64,000 nucleotides of DNA. It comes from Sinotaia quadrata (taxonomy: Eukaryota > Mollusca > Gastropoda > Architaenioglossa > Viviparidae). Shown here one piece after another: positions 1 to 12,700 of the stretch. The stretch lies in assembly GCA_028829895.1 (NCBI GenBank), contig CM054177.1:31893064-31957063 (forward strand), written 5' to 3'. The notes beneath the pieces were generated by a model. That model saw nothing but the letters and a program-made list of their open reading frames with translations, was not told the DNA's origin and made no database searches. The position numbers and the translations under genes were made by a program. Numbering within the stretch: the stretch's first letter is position 1; each line of letters begins with the position of its first letter.

Positions 1-829
1 AATTAGGAATAGGCAGATTTACTCTGCCACATTGTCATTATACAGTTGTACATTACTGAGAAACTAACTCTAGCATTAAACATCTGTGTATCATTGACAA
101 ATATGGACATTATACAGCTGTGTGTAAACTGTCATTATACATCTGTATGTAAACTCTTTCAGTATGTGGATGAATGTAAACTGTATTGGCATACAGCTTT
201 GAAAACTGTGCACAACATGCAAGTGTTTAAAAAAGTGATCTTAAATGTGAAAGGTGAACATTTTGATTATCAATTTTCCAAGGGTTTTTTTGTGGCGTTT
301 TTTGTTTAATATTTAATGAGTGCCTTCTTTGTGCTTTGATTGGTTTTGTAATTTAAAAAAAAAATATATATATATACTTAATGGTGCACGGTACCCAACT
401 AATTAGTTATCACCTGTCTTTGGATAGGTAGAATAGAATTGTCTGAATGAGGTATTGTACATGCTTTTCATCCATCTTTCATCCATTCAGCCACATGCTG
501 TCATTGGTGTTGAGATTTTATACCATAGTCTACTCTTTCAACATTACACTTTTTAATACAAAATTTGACAGTTATATTTAATACTTACTGTTTTTATATT
601 AAGAATTTAAACTCATTATTAAATTTATCACCTACATTTAATGCTTTACTGTTTCTAATATTAAGAATTTAAAAACTGTGTTTATGTTATTTTAAAAAAA
701 ACATTCTCTGATTAACAATTCTTATTTGAGAACTTCATTGGCATCCTGAGCTTGTTGCCTTATACATAGACTGTATTTTTGTATAACTATACACATTTTA
801 TGTATATATTCTGTCTTCTTCTCTTTCAG
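1..829. other. intron sequence upstream of exon 1
   Basis: A+T-rich. Bases 30-170 hold loosely repeated CATTATACAGCTGTGTGTAA-like units that give a spurious 87-residue ORF at 46-309. No domain or exon is recognised. Confidence 0.5.
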
Positions 830-900
830 TCAATGAATGACACTGAACGTTTTATTAGGAGCTATGAATATATTGCTGACATTTTGGCCCAGTGGGAAAG
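830..900 (+). CDS. exon 1 of visible myosin tail (end of FERM1 F1 lobe)
   Basis: Acceptor CTCTTTCAG at 821-829 and donor AG|GTAGAA. It encodes SMNDTERFIRSYEYIADILA and QWE, ending two bases into codon 24. The helix-like Y-E-Y-I-A-D-I-L-A-Q-W-E resembles the last helix of a FERM F1 lobe. The exon is numbered 1 only for this window; earlier exons must exist upstream because the frame is open at its start. Confidence 0.8.
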
Positions 901-978
901 GTAGAAAATTTGTGTCAATCTTACATTAATTGATTGTAAAAAATAACATTAAACCTGTTCCATGCTAACCCTTCCCCA

Positions 979-1029
<51 letters not shown>

Positions 1030-4000
1030 CATGCAAGCATGCACAATCTGAAACCTTTAAAGTAGGGTTTTTCACTACTGCTTATAAATATTTGCTATGT
1101 GTCTAGAGATAATTTATTATACTACATAAGTAAAAAAATAATTAATTATAATTGAAAAGTAAATTTTTATAGCTATAAATATATTCGTGTTGCTCATAAA
1201 TGATTGTCATATGCCTTGAGTTAGGTTTATTAAAATATATAAATAAAGAATAATTGCGAGGTAATTTTTTTTTAATAATTTCAGATATATTTATATATAT
1301 ATTGTGCTTTGAGATAAGTTGAGAAATTTATTCTTTCAGTAGAATGTCACTTATCCAAACTAATTGGGCCAAAGTTGGTTCAGTGAGTCAAATAGTTTGA
1401 ACAATTAGACATACATGAGATTGCCCAGTTTATACAGAGCAAAGTAATTAGGCTTACTATTAGGCTTAGATTATTACTCCTATATTTTAAAATATGCTAA
1501 ACACCACCATTACCACACTCCTGCACTCACAACAGCCAATGACCATGAGTCACCACGACTGTCCTCAGTCCACACAGTTGCTAAAGCCAAAATTTGATTT
1601 TTAACTCTTGTAAAGCCATGTTCATTGGATAAACTTTTGCCTTCAAATAAAATGCTTGAGTGTTGAATCAGATGAATGCATATCCAGCATGAACAGATTA
1701 AACAAATTACAATTTATCACTTTGTCAGTATAATTTCATTTATGTAACTTACATTTATTATGGGTTTAAATAATTGTTGCAGTTCACAGTTGTCATCTGC
1801 CCAGTTTTCTAAGTATGAGACAGTTTCAAAAAAGAGCTCTTCAGTGGCTCTGGGAGGAGGTGATGCCAAACTTGTGTTCCGCAAGCGTGTTTATCGCCAT
1901 GTCCACGACATTCCCAATGATCCCATAGAGTATCATCTACTGTATGCGGAGGCTGTCAACAAAGTTGTCAAGGTACTAAACGTGTGTTCTAGAAAGCTTG
2001 TATATTGGTATGTGCTTGACATTCTCAGAGATCACCTAGAGTATAATCTAAGTGGAAATATCAACTAGGTTGATAAAGTTAGTAATCCTATGTCCTCCCA
2101 TTGAAAAATTAGTAAATTTATGTTCCACCATGTACTGTCATTTGATTAACATTCCCAATGATTCAGTATAGCAGGATTTATCAGTGCTTCGGTAAGAGGT
2201 CACTAGGGGTTCCCAAAGATATTGTGATCCTAAAAAAAAAATAAACATTTTAGATATATTAATTTTATGCAGGGGTTCCCTGACCTGAAAATTATTCCAA
2301 GGGTTCCTATAGTGTAAAAAGTTTTAGAAAAGTTTCAATATAACAACACCTGCTACATGTGGAATCTGTCCACAGAATATGTTTATTGCCATGTGATTGA
2401 CAGCCTACTAGATGCTCTTTGCAGAGACTTTCAGCAAAGTTGTCAAATTTAAATTTATGCAACAAAGTGTAGTTGATGTACGAACAGAATATACTTAGAA
2501 CAGGATTCCATTGATTAAAGTGTCCAAAGATGTTCTTTGTTTTAATAAAGAAACAAGTGAAATTCCTATGGTAGTAATATAGTTACATGATCAGATTTAC
2601 TGTTTGGTGTAATTAAATCCTATCTAAAATGTTGAGTTATGATTTAGCCATTTGTCTATTATTAATTAATAATAATAATAATAATAATACAGATGACCCT
2701 TGAGTTATGACTTCTGACTTATAATTGCCTGCATTTATGACCATTTTTTACTTTTATTGTAAAAACAACTAAAATCCTGCTATTTACATTCACAGTCCAC
2801 TTTTTTTTTTGCAAGGCATAAGTTTTAAAATGTGTATTTTATTTCATTTTCACATTTAATGTGTTTTCAGCTAATAAAAGTGTTTGTAAAATATAAATTA
2901 ATGGTGGTGGAGATTTTGCTAACTGATTTAAAGTCACCAGACTAGAACTTTCATGGAGCAGTTCTTCAGATGTTTTCTGTTCTGCATTGTTCTAGTGGGA
3001 CTTGCCTTCCCTCCTCCCCTCCCCTAATGGTCTTCGCGGGAGTGGGGTGGGGATGGTGTGGTAGGGTGCCGATCCATAATCAGAGTCACTTGTAGAGTCT
3101 GTCTTTCTTTTATTAATTATTTTTCTTAATTTTGGGGGGGAGTTTGAAATTATTATTTAATTATTATTATTATTATTTTTTAGCTACTGCCTTTAGAATG
3201 TGTGAATTGTGTGGGCTTCTTTTAGGAATTTTGTGAGAGCTTTATGTAATGGCTTTTTCATGTTTATTGGTGGGGTAAACAGTGTGTGTGTGTGTGTGTG
3301 TGTGTGTACTGAAGGATAGGAGGAGTGAGGTGGTTTTCTCTTTAAGTGTTTGTCTTTGAGGAATTGTAGGAAAATTAGAAAGAAGTGTGTGTTTTCTGTG
3401 TAGCAGAAATGGTGTTAGGTTTTGGTTTGCCCATTTTGTTTTTGTAGGCGGAGTGTCACATTTAAACTTAAACTTTGTATGGCTTGGGTGGCTAGTTTGT
3501 TGTGCAAGGCTGGTGGGTTGAGTGGGGCTTTCTTGAAGTGTTGTATTATAATTTTAGCTATTAGCTCTGTCGAATAGATTGAGATGGAGAGGGGTAGTCC
3601 ATGGGTTATTCCCCTTTTGGCACCTTTGCATGACTTGGGATCCAAAGGAATGAAGCTGTAGTGTTTTTGTGTAGGTGGTCTAGTGTATATGTGTATAGGC
3701 AGGTGGGTGTGAGAGCAGCTGCTCTGGCACTTGTCTTTTTTGGACTCATCTGTGTAAATTTTGCATGTGCATTGTAATGTTTGTGGATGTGTTCCAGTGC
3801 ATCAGTTTTTTGATGAAGAGATGTATGTGTCTGGTAGTTTCTATGAGGGATGTGTCAATAGTGGGAGTGGGGATTCACCATGGTGGTATTGGGTTGGGTG
3901 GTCTTTGTTCTGTATGTCTTTGAGATTGAATTGTTGTAGGAATCTTGTCAACTGGTGGTGGTGGCGGGAGTTTGTGATCTGTCCATTTGGTGATTTTTTT

Positions 4001-7000
4001 GTGTGTGTGTTTCATGTAGATTCTTTTGTTTCTTTAGGTCACTGTTGATATGCTTAGGTATGAACCTTTAGTTGGCCATTGAATTATGTTGCACCAGTTA
4101 GTTTGTATGTTTAGAAAGGGTATCATCTTTAATAATAATTTTTACATTATTTTATTTCTGTTTAAAAATGTCATTTAATTTAGTAGAACAATATTTAGTC
4201 ATTCTAAGATTTTTTTTGTGATGAAGTATCCAAGATGTTTTATTAATGAAAACACTGTATATTTTAGGTAAGAGTTTTATAATAAAGTGTCTTGCAAATT
4301 CTTTATGCAAAAAGTATTCACATTATTATTGTTATAGCAAATATCAGAGACTTAACCTCATGTAGATAAAGTATTTTCTTTGTTTTTGCTGATTAATGAT
4401 GCCCATTTTGTTCAGAATAAGCTATTATTCCTATTATTATTATAATGAAACCAACAACAATCTGTTTTATTACATTCAGCTGGATGAATTTTCTGTATCC
4501 GACAAAGTTGCTCTTCAGCTAGCTGGACTGCAAGCCCAAGTTATTTGGGGAACTTACGAAGATGACAAAGAATTCAGGTATGATTTTTTTTGTGTGAGAG
4601 TTCTCATCTTTAGTAAATTTCAAAACTTGATACAGTTCTGATGAATTTATTTAAACTTTTCATTAAGTTGAATTACTGGCAGATATATAGGAATGATAAT
4701 GTTTTCATTTGTATACTTACCTAATGTACACTTAGGAGTTTTACATCACATTCAATATCCAGCTGAAAGATTTCTAATTTATAATGGTGACATATTTTTA
4801 TATCAATCTGCAGAAGTATACAAATTATAATTTCTTCATGGTATTTGCAGTTTAATAATTAACTGTCAAAGACATTTTGGTTTAATTTATAATTTAATTT
4901 ATAAATCTTGTTCATTTGGAAATCTCTGTATATAATTGTCACCAATTACCTATTTTGTGTTGATATTTTAATATACTGAATGATTGTCACCAGTGTAGTA
5001 CATATATTTTGTGTTCCTGTTTTAATATTTGAATAACTGAATTGCTTGCATGTACGCACACATATTATTTTTCCCTTTATGTTTGATTTTTCTGTGAATG
5101 TTATCATAATTAAACTTTCAAGTTTACAAACATGAATCTTTTCACCAGAATGAGCCTTTCATTTTTCATCTTTTTGGAGTATTGAAAAATGTAAAGGCTT
5201 ACAGTAATTCAAAAAAGTCCTTAAACTGCATGGGTGAAATTGTTTTCAGAAACCAATAGATGATATCCCAAAATTTTTTAAAATTTTCCTACAGAGCTAC
5301 TTCACATAAATATAGGTCACAGCCACTAGTGAAAGTATCAGAAAGTTGTACCTTACATTCAATACTTAATATATAAATAAATTTAACTCTTAAACAGTCA
5401 AACTTTAGACCTTATGTCTCCTCTGAATATCATTCATATTTTCTGAAGGTCAGATGTGTTCTGGTGTCCTCTGGTACTGCTTTGTTGTTATTGCTACTTT
5501 TTTTTATTTCAGGTATAGTGAAGCTGACCAGTACCTATGTAAACGTGTGCTGGCATCCTCTGGTAAGAACTGGTCTCAGGAGGTGGCAAAAGCTCATAAG
5601 GTAATTTTTTTCCTACATTTTAATTTCCTCTAAAGTGTACAAATATTGAGCAAAGCAGAAGAAAATATAACCATATCACATTGAGTGAACTAGGAATTAA
5701 ATTAATTATCTAAAGCACAATAATTTAGTAAAACATGAAGAAGACATAATTAGAGCATAGCTCATTTATTGATACTGCAATACAGAGACAAACGACAGAG
5801 GCTTAAGGCTCCTGGAATTTGCCAGCTCTAATGATGTGAAAGTGATGAACACGTTTGGTCCACACAAAACATCCAGAAGATGGATGTGGCATAGCCCGAA
5901 TGGAGAACACCATAACCAGATTGAATATATCATGGTGAAGAGGCATTTCCATACCAGTGTAAGCATTGCCAAGACAAGAAGCTTCCCAGGAGCAGACATT
6001 GGAAGTGACCATGACTTAGTGATGATGACCCTCCAACTACATCTGAAGAAAGTCAACAAACAGGGCCCCACAAGAATCAAGTTCAACTTTGACAAGCTAA
6101 AAGACCCAGAAGTATTGGAAGCCTTCCAAGCAAAGATAGGAGGAAAATTTGCACCACTGTTACTTCTTAGTGCAGAGAACACAGATGCAGACAAATTGAT
6201 TGGCCTATTTAACACCACAGTGACCCAAGCAGCCAATGAGATCCTTGGCAAACATTGACAAGCAAAGAAGCCTTGGGTTACATCTGACATCCTTGATCTG
6301 TTTGACAAGCATCAAGAGCTAAAGAAGAAGAAGTCAGAAGTAGAAGGAGCAAAACGATACAGGGGAAACCAACCAAGTTATCAAGAAAAGCATGAAAAAG
6401 GCAAAGGAGACATGGATTGAAAAAAAGTTATTTCATTTGAAAGTTGGTGTGTTGCACCACAAACAGAATCCAAGTGAGGGCACAGAATTGTATATTGGTA
6501 CTTAATTTGTTTATACTCATAATTTCTATGCAACAAAAACACTAAGTCATTGTAATGTTAGTTATCATTGTAACAAATTTTGTATTTTAAAACTTTATTG
6601 CACATAGTGGGGACCCTTGAATATAACAATACTTAACTCTTAAAAAAAACTGTTCTAAAGCCCTTGAAATTTTTTTCTAAGATTGCCTACAGACCTTGTA
6701 TGTAAAAAAATGACTGAATAATACATTTGGAGATCATATATATAGCATAGTGACTAAATAAAACATTTGGAGACCATATATAGAACACAGTTACTAAATA
6801 AAACATTTGGAGACCATATAAGGAACACAGTGACTAAATAAAACATTTGGAGACCATATATAGAACACTGACTAAATAAAACATTTGGAGATCATATACA
6901 TAATACAGAAAGTAAATAAAACATTTGGAGATCATATACATAATACAGTAAGTAAATAAAACATTTTGAGATCATATACATAATACAGTAAGTAAATAAA

Positions 7001-9696
7001 ACATTTGAAGACCATATATAGAACACAGTGACTAAATAAAACATTTGAAGATCATATACATAATACACTGATTTAATAGAACAGTTTAAGACAAATCCAA
7101 AGTACAGTGATCGAGTAAAATAGGGATAGCAAAGTTAAAGCACAATAATCAAGTAAAGTAGAGATTAGAATATCCAAAGTACATTGAGTAAAACAGAGAG
7201 TATATCCATTGCAAAAACATAAGACATATACAGTTTATTTTATCTTAATTAAAACACTAATTTTTTTCATTTTGCATCATGAAAGAACATAAAGTATATT
7301 TATTGTAAGTTATTAGTTTAAAAAAATAAAAGAAGAAAAAAATCACAAAGTTTATTAATATTGTCTAATGATAATGGATGCAAGAAATAAAACTATATTT
7401 ATATATCAAGAAAATATTTACATATAGTAAGAAACAAAAGGCAGATATATTGAATATCAGAGAAACAGTTACAGATATTAAACCTACACAAGTATGTTGA
7501 ATATCAGAAAATAGTTATAGTTGGTGAAATGTAAAAGAATATTGAATATCAGGTGAATAATTATAGTGTTAAGAAAGAAAAAGATATAGACATGCAGCTT
7601 ACAGAGTTGCATACTTTTCTGTAACTTAACATCAGTTTTGTCTTTAAGTTATCTTGATACGACAGTGCAAGAAATTTTCAGAATAAATTGAAAACAATTA
7701 GGAATATTATTATTATCTCTTTGCAGCATTATGGGGATGCCAAAAGTGACCTTGAAGCCAAAGTTTGGTATCTGACATGTGTTAAGCAGTTCCCTCTGTT
7801 TGGCTGTACGCTCTTCCCTGTTGTTCATAAAGGTCTATGGCTACATTCCAGTGACACTCTTCTAGCTATCAACATGGATGGAATCAAGTTTGTGCGTGCT
7901 AAAGATAAGATGGTGATACATGATTTCAAGTATTGTGAGATTGAATCCATTTCCATCGATCAAAATGACAATTATGTGACACTGGAGCTGAGCAATAAGG
8001 TTCAGGATGGACGCACACAAAAGACTTTTATGTTTGAAACGTTTAATAAAGAGGACATTGGCCATCTGATAGCAAGTTACTCTCCATATCATGCATCATG
8101 GATGAAACCAGAGTTGGAGGGGATAAAGACGGTAATATGATGATAATTTTTTTTTATATTGGTACTTGTATACATAAATAGTATTTCCTCTTATATTAGT
8201 ACTTTTATACACACTATTTCCTCTTATAGTGGTACTTGTAAACACAGTATTTCCTCTTATATTGGTACTTGTATATATAAATAGTATTTCCTCTTATATT
8301 GGTATTTGTATACACAGTATTTCCTCTTATATTGGTACTTGTATACATACACAGTATTTCCTCTTATATTGGTACTTGTATACACAGTATTTCCTCTTAT
8401 ATTGGTACTTGTATAAACAGTATTTCCTCTTATATTGGTACTTGTATACGTGCACATTATTTCCTTTAGCCATGAGATTGCAGTCTTGAAAATCCACAAA
8501 ACTGATACAACTGCAATTTATAAATGCTTGAGCATGTGAGAATATGGGATTAAGTTTACCACAGCTTTATTTTTTATTTATTTATCAGAATCTATTGAAC
8601 TTGAATATTATTTCACTGAAGAAAAATAGAATAGTTTTAAAAAAGCATATGGAATAGTTTTAATGAATAAGCACCTCATGATCACAATTTAATTTGAAAT
8701 GAAAAACTTATTATGCACATTAGTAAGTACTGTAATTGCAGGAAGGAAATGTAAATGGAGAGAGAGACAATGGCATGGAGACGATGTGGAAGAATATATA
8801 ACATAGTATGGGACAAAGAGTATCACAGCATATTTTTAAACTGCTATTTTTCTTTCATCTTTTCTTTTTTTGGTGCTGAAAAATGATGAAATATAAACTC
8901 ATACTTGTTTGTATTTGTACTTAGCACATTTGGATTGCAGAAAGAAAGTCATGAATATATTATTTCTTTGGCTGGCAAATCAGTGTCAGTAGTTGACTGT
9001 AGTTCATATTTAAAATCTGACCTCTAGGTACTTAAAAGAAAAAGTCTATGTTGTATTTTTTAAATATATTTTGGCTTTCACAGAAGTCTAAATTACTTTT
9101 TTAATTACTGAAAATTTATTTGTAGATCTTAATAAAAAAAAAAATGAATATTTTTTCCACGAAATCTACTGTATCAATTTATTTTTGTTCTATTAACAGA
9201 ATTCTGTGAATTTGATTTTTCTTCAGACCACTTAAGCTAGTTATTCACAGTGAAGTTATGGTTTTGCTATTGTTGTCTTTTTCAAAGATTGCTTCCATCA
9301 GCTGTGTTCTTTGCATGATTCATTGACACTTCATTGAAAAAAAAAATTTGTAAGTAAAATAAATTTTTACTGAGTACTCAACAGGTGTGTAGACTGTAGG
9401 AATATCAGTACCAGATATACAACCTAAAACTAGAGGACCATGTTAGCTCCCAGGGGAGCTGAACAATAAAACTGCTTAATGGATAATATGGTCCGTGCCT
9501 AGATTGGTGTCCAGTACTGAGGAAGTATAGGTGAAAAAATTAATGGGAAGGCTGGGAGGGTTTATGTAATATGAACCATGCCTAGAGTGGTGTCCAGTAC
9601 CTAGGAAGAACAATTAATGGGAAGGCTTATATAATATGGTAAGTAGTTAGGAATAACTATTTTGTTTAGAAAAATTACTTTTTCCATCATACAGCC

Positions 9697-9732
<36 letters not shown>

Positions 9733-12700
9733 GGGAATTATAAATAGAGGGGAAAATTTATATTTGTCTGTATTTATATAAGTGAAGTACATAGTGTGAA
9801 AAAGCAGCACTGTTTTGGTTGTGAAAGGGTGCAAGGACAGAGGTCTAAAGCTAAAGCAGACTTATCTCTAAGGTAAAATCTAGAGAAGGTAAAAGATTTC
9901 AAATGCCATTATAATGTTAAGGCTGCATTCCAATATATGGCCAAACTGAAACTAGGCTCATTTCATTGATGCTAACAGGGACCAGACAAGAACTTTGTTC
10001 ATTGTTATTTGCTTATGTATAATAACTTGATTAAGCCCTGATGCAGTTAACACTATATCTTGCATGTAGAGAGATAGGCAAAATAAATCTAGATATACTA
10101 GCTGTATTGTAAATGTAATGATTTTAAACTCATGCTTTGGCAGTCAGCAATGACTTCATTGTTATGTTATAAGGTAGGAAGGCTTTGGTAATATCCACTC
10201 TTTCACAATCCTCATCCTCTTATTTATTCACTTGTGTAAATGTTCATTTCATCTGATTGGGTATTATGTAAGCTGCTTATAGTTACCTCATTACTTTTTA
10301 AGATTAGGAAGACTGGTAAGTCTTTGTTTTCTTATTTATTCCAATGTAAATACAGAATTTACATGATTGTACTCTTGTTTAACTGCCTATAGTTGCCTCT
10401 CCAGAACTTTAGCATTTCAGATCATAATTTAGTGCTGAAGTTTAATTTAACAAATATAATTAGGCTTGCAGGAGGAAAGAAACAAGAAAACTTTATTGTC
10501 TCTGATGGAGAAATTTAAGAATGTTGTGCAGCTACAAATACAGTTTTTAGGCTTACAGGGAAAAAGAAACAAGAAAACATTATTGTCTCTCACTGAGAAG
10601 TTTAAGAATTATGTGCTGCTACAAATGTTTAATCGAAAAAAGACATGAAGATAACAAGATTAAAACCCATTGAATTAATATAACAATGCATGCATATATT
10701 TAAATATAATGTATACCCCCATATCTACACATGCAACTTTGGCCCCACAGTATACACATTATTATCTCTGTGTCTGCATTCATAATTTGCAACTTTGGTT
10801 ACACAGAATATATATACTAATTAAAAGGAGATTTTAATGCTTGTTTAGGTGAACAAGAGTATAAATAAATATAAACTGTTGTCACACGTGTATTTAATGT
10901 ATGTGTACAGATGAAGTTGTCAGATGAAGAAAAACTGAAATTGTATGAGGAGATTGTGCGATGTAGGAAAGCATTGGCTGAAAGTCGAATCTTACAGCGC
11001 CCACCACAGGAAGGAGGTTCAGGCTTTTTGCGTAACACACTGAGAAGGTGAACAGATTAAAAAAATTTTATGCATATCTTAAATGTAAAGTTACACAAAG
11101 GTAAATACTTAGTTATGATGGATTGTAGATTTAGAACATTCAAAAAACATTTTTTTGAGAATTGGAAGCATATCCTTAGATTAATTATTGAATTAAACAG
11201 AATATTCACCTAGTAAGTTGCATTCTAGCCACCATATTAAATTATTTTATGTTAAAAAATTGTTCTTCATGAAAGAATTATTAGTTTTGCATTCCATTCT
11301 CCATTTTAAATGTGTTTATAGTCTCTTCCAGTAGCTAACTTGAGCTTTGCTCAAAGGTAATAGTGTGTGTTCATCTATTAACTAATTATTCAGTATGTTG
11401 AGCTATCTGTTGTTTTAGCTCTATAAGTGATGTACACTTCATTTTGTATCATGTTTTTTTTAAATGATAAACAAAGCTTTCAAAACACTTTTGATTGTTT
11501 AAAAAAAAATTTCTTTTAAGACTGACCATGTCTAAACTGGACAAACTGAGAAGCTATGCAAGCAGTGATTCAGGCAGCAATTTCACCGTAGACTTCTGGT
11601 CTTACACTAAGTCACCTCTACGTCAGTCACTCACTCTCATCCCTAACCCAGCTCTGGAGGAAACAGCCCTGAAAATGTTCAGCTGCATTCTTATTTACTC
11701 AGGAATTGAAGAATCAGGTATCATTGACCAGTCTTGTAGTAGGAGTTACATGCATATTTGTACAGTGCTAAGTTCTTATTATTTTCACTTTGGTTTTCAA
11801 TATTACTTTCTTCAGCAAGGTATGAGTAATAAAATTAGGTATGCGTTTTTTTTTTTTAAAAGCAAGGAATGTTGCTTTGGTTAACATTAGCAACAATATG
11901 TAATAAAACATAAGGAGTAATGCAGAGGGAAAATCTTTGAAATTATTAACTGCTTGTCTTGTTAAATTCTTTACTAACTCTTTTCTATTTTTATGAGCAC
12001 CTCAAAACAACTGACACCACTTGTCTCTCACTTGATAGATATTTTGGCGTTGTAAACATTTTCTCTATTCCACAACGTCAACCAACATTTACAGTCACAT
12101 AAGGTTTCCATGAGTGGAAAACGTCTTATTAAAGGAGAAGACAAATCTGTCTTTAATCTATTTTAGTGAGCCCCACATCCACCCACTTTCTTCTCCAACA
12201 TAAGATTATCAATATCAACATGCGTAAGAAGATCAATAAATTTAACAGTAAAATGAGCAATCAAATATACACATGACAATTACAGTGAAATAAACAACTA
12301 AACACAATATTCCATGAACCCATGTTCGGATAACTATTGTTTACAATCTCTCTCTACATATATATAATAATAAAAAATATAATTACACTTCAACAATAGA
12401 GTCAATACAATTGCAGGTTAGTCCTATCAAAGAGGAGAAATGGAGTTATTAAATGTGTAAATTTATGTGACTGGATTAAGCACTTCTTGACATTCTTTCA
12501 CTTGCTTTTGCAACAATGTCACAATGTCAAAATGTCCATGCTCAGTATTTGTTCCTGCCACTGGAAACTCTGACACGCTGCTATATTCTTGAATGTCTCC
12601 TCCTGTGTTACTCCTTCATGTAGGACACGGTTTCAGCAATTCTGGTAACTTCACTGCACCAGAATTCTCCAGAATGTATCAGCTTATTTTGCTCTGATAC

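Noticed and set aside
46..309. 87-codon ORF at the window start
   Set aside because: It lies over loose CATTATACAGCTGTG-like repeats, has no domain, and precedes exon 1 as intron sequence.
1340..1640. Possible old Tigger-like MITE in intron 1
   Set aside because: CAGTAGAATGTCACTTATCC on the left and a GGATAAAC on the right are suggestive, but no clear terminal inverted repeat or paired TA sites could be established.
2200..2330. Possible hAT fragment (AGGGGTTCCCAAAGA and GCAGGGGTTCCCTGACC)
   Set aside because: The two motifs resemble hAT ends but are in the same orientation, are short, and have no target duplication.
10466..10648. Possible duplicated exon upstream of exon 6
   Set aside because: The duplicated ORF (TLLSLMEKFKN / TLLSLTEKFKN) is weakly like exon 6 LSDEEKLKL, but splice sites and nucleotide similarity are lacking.
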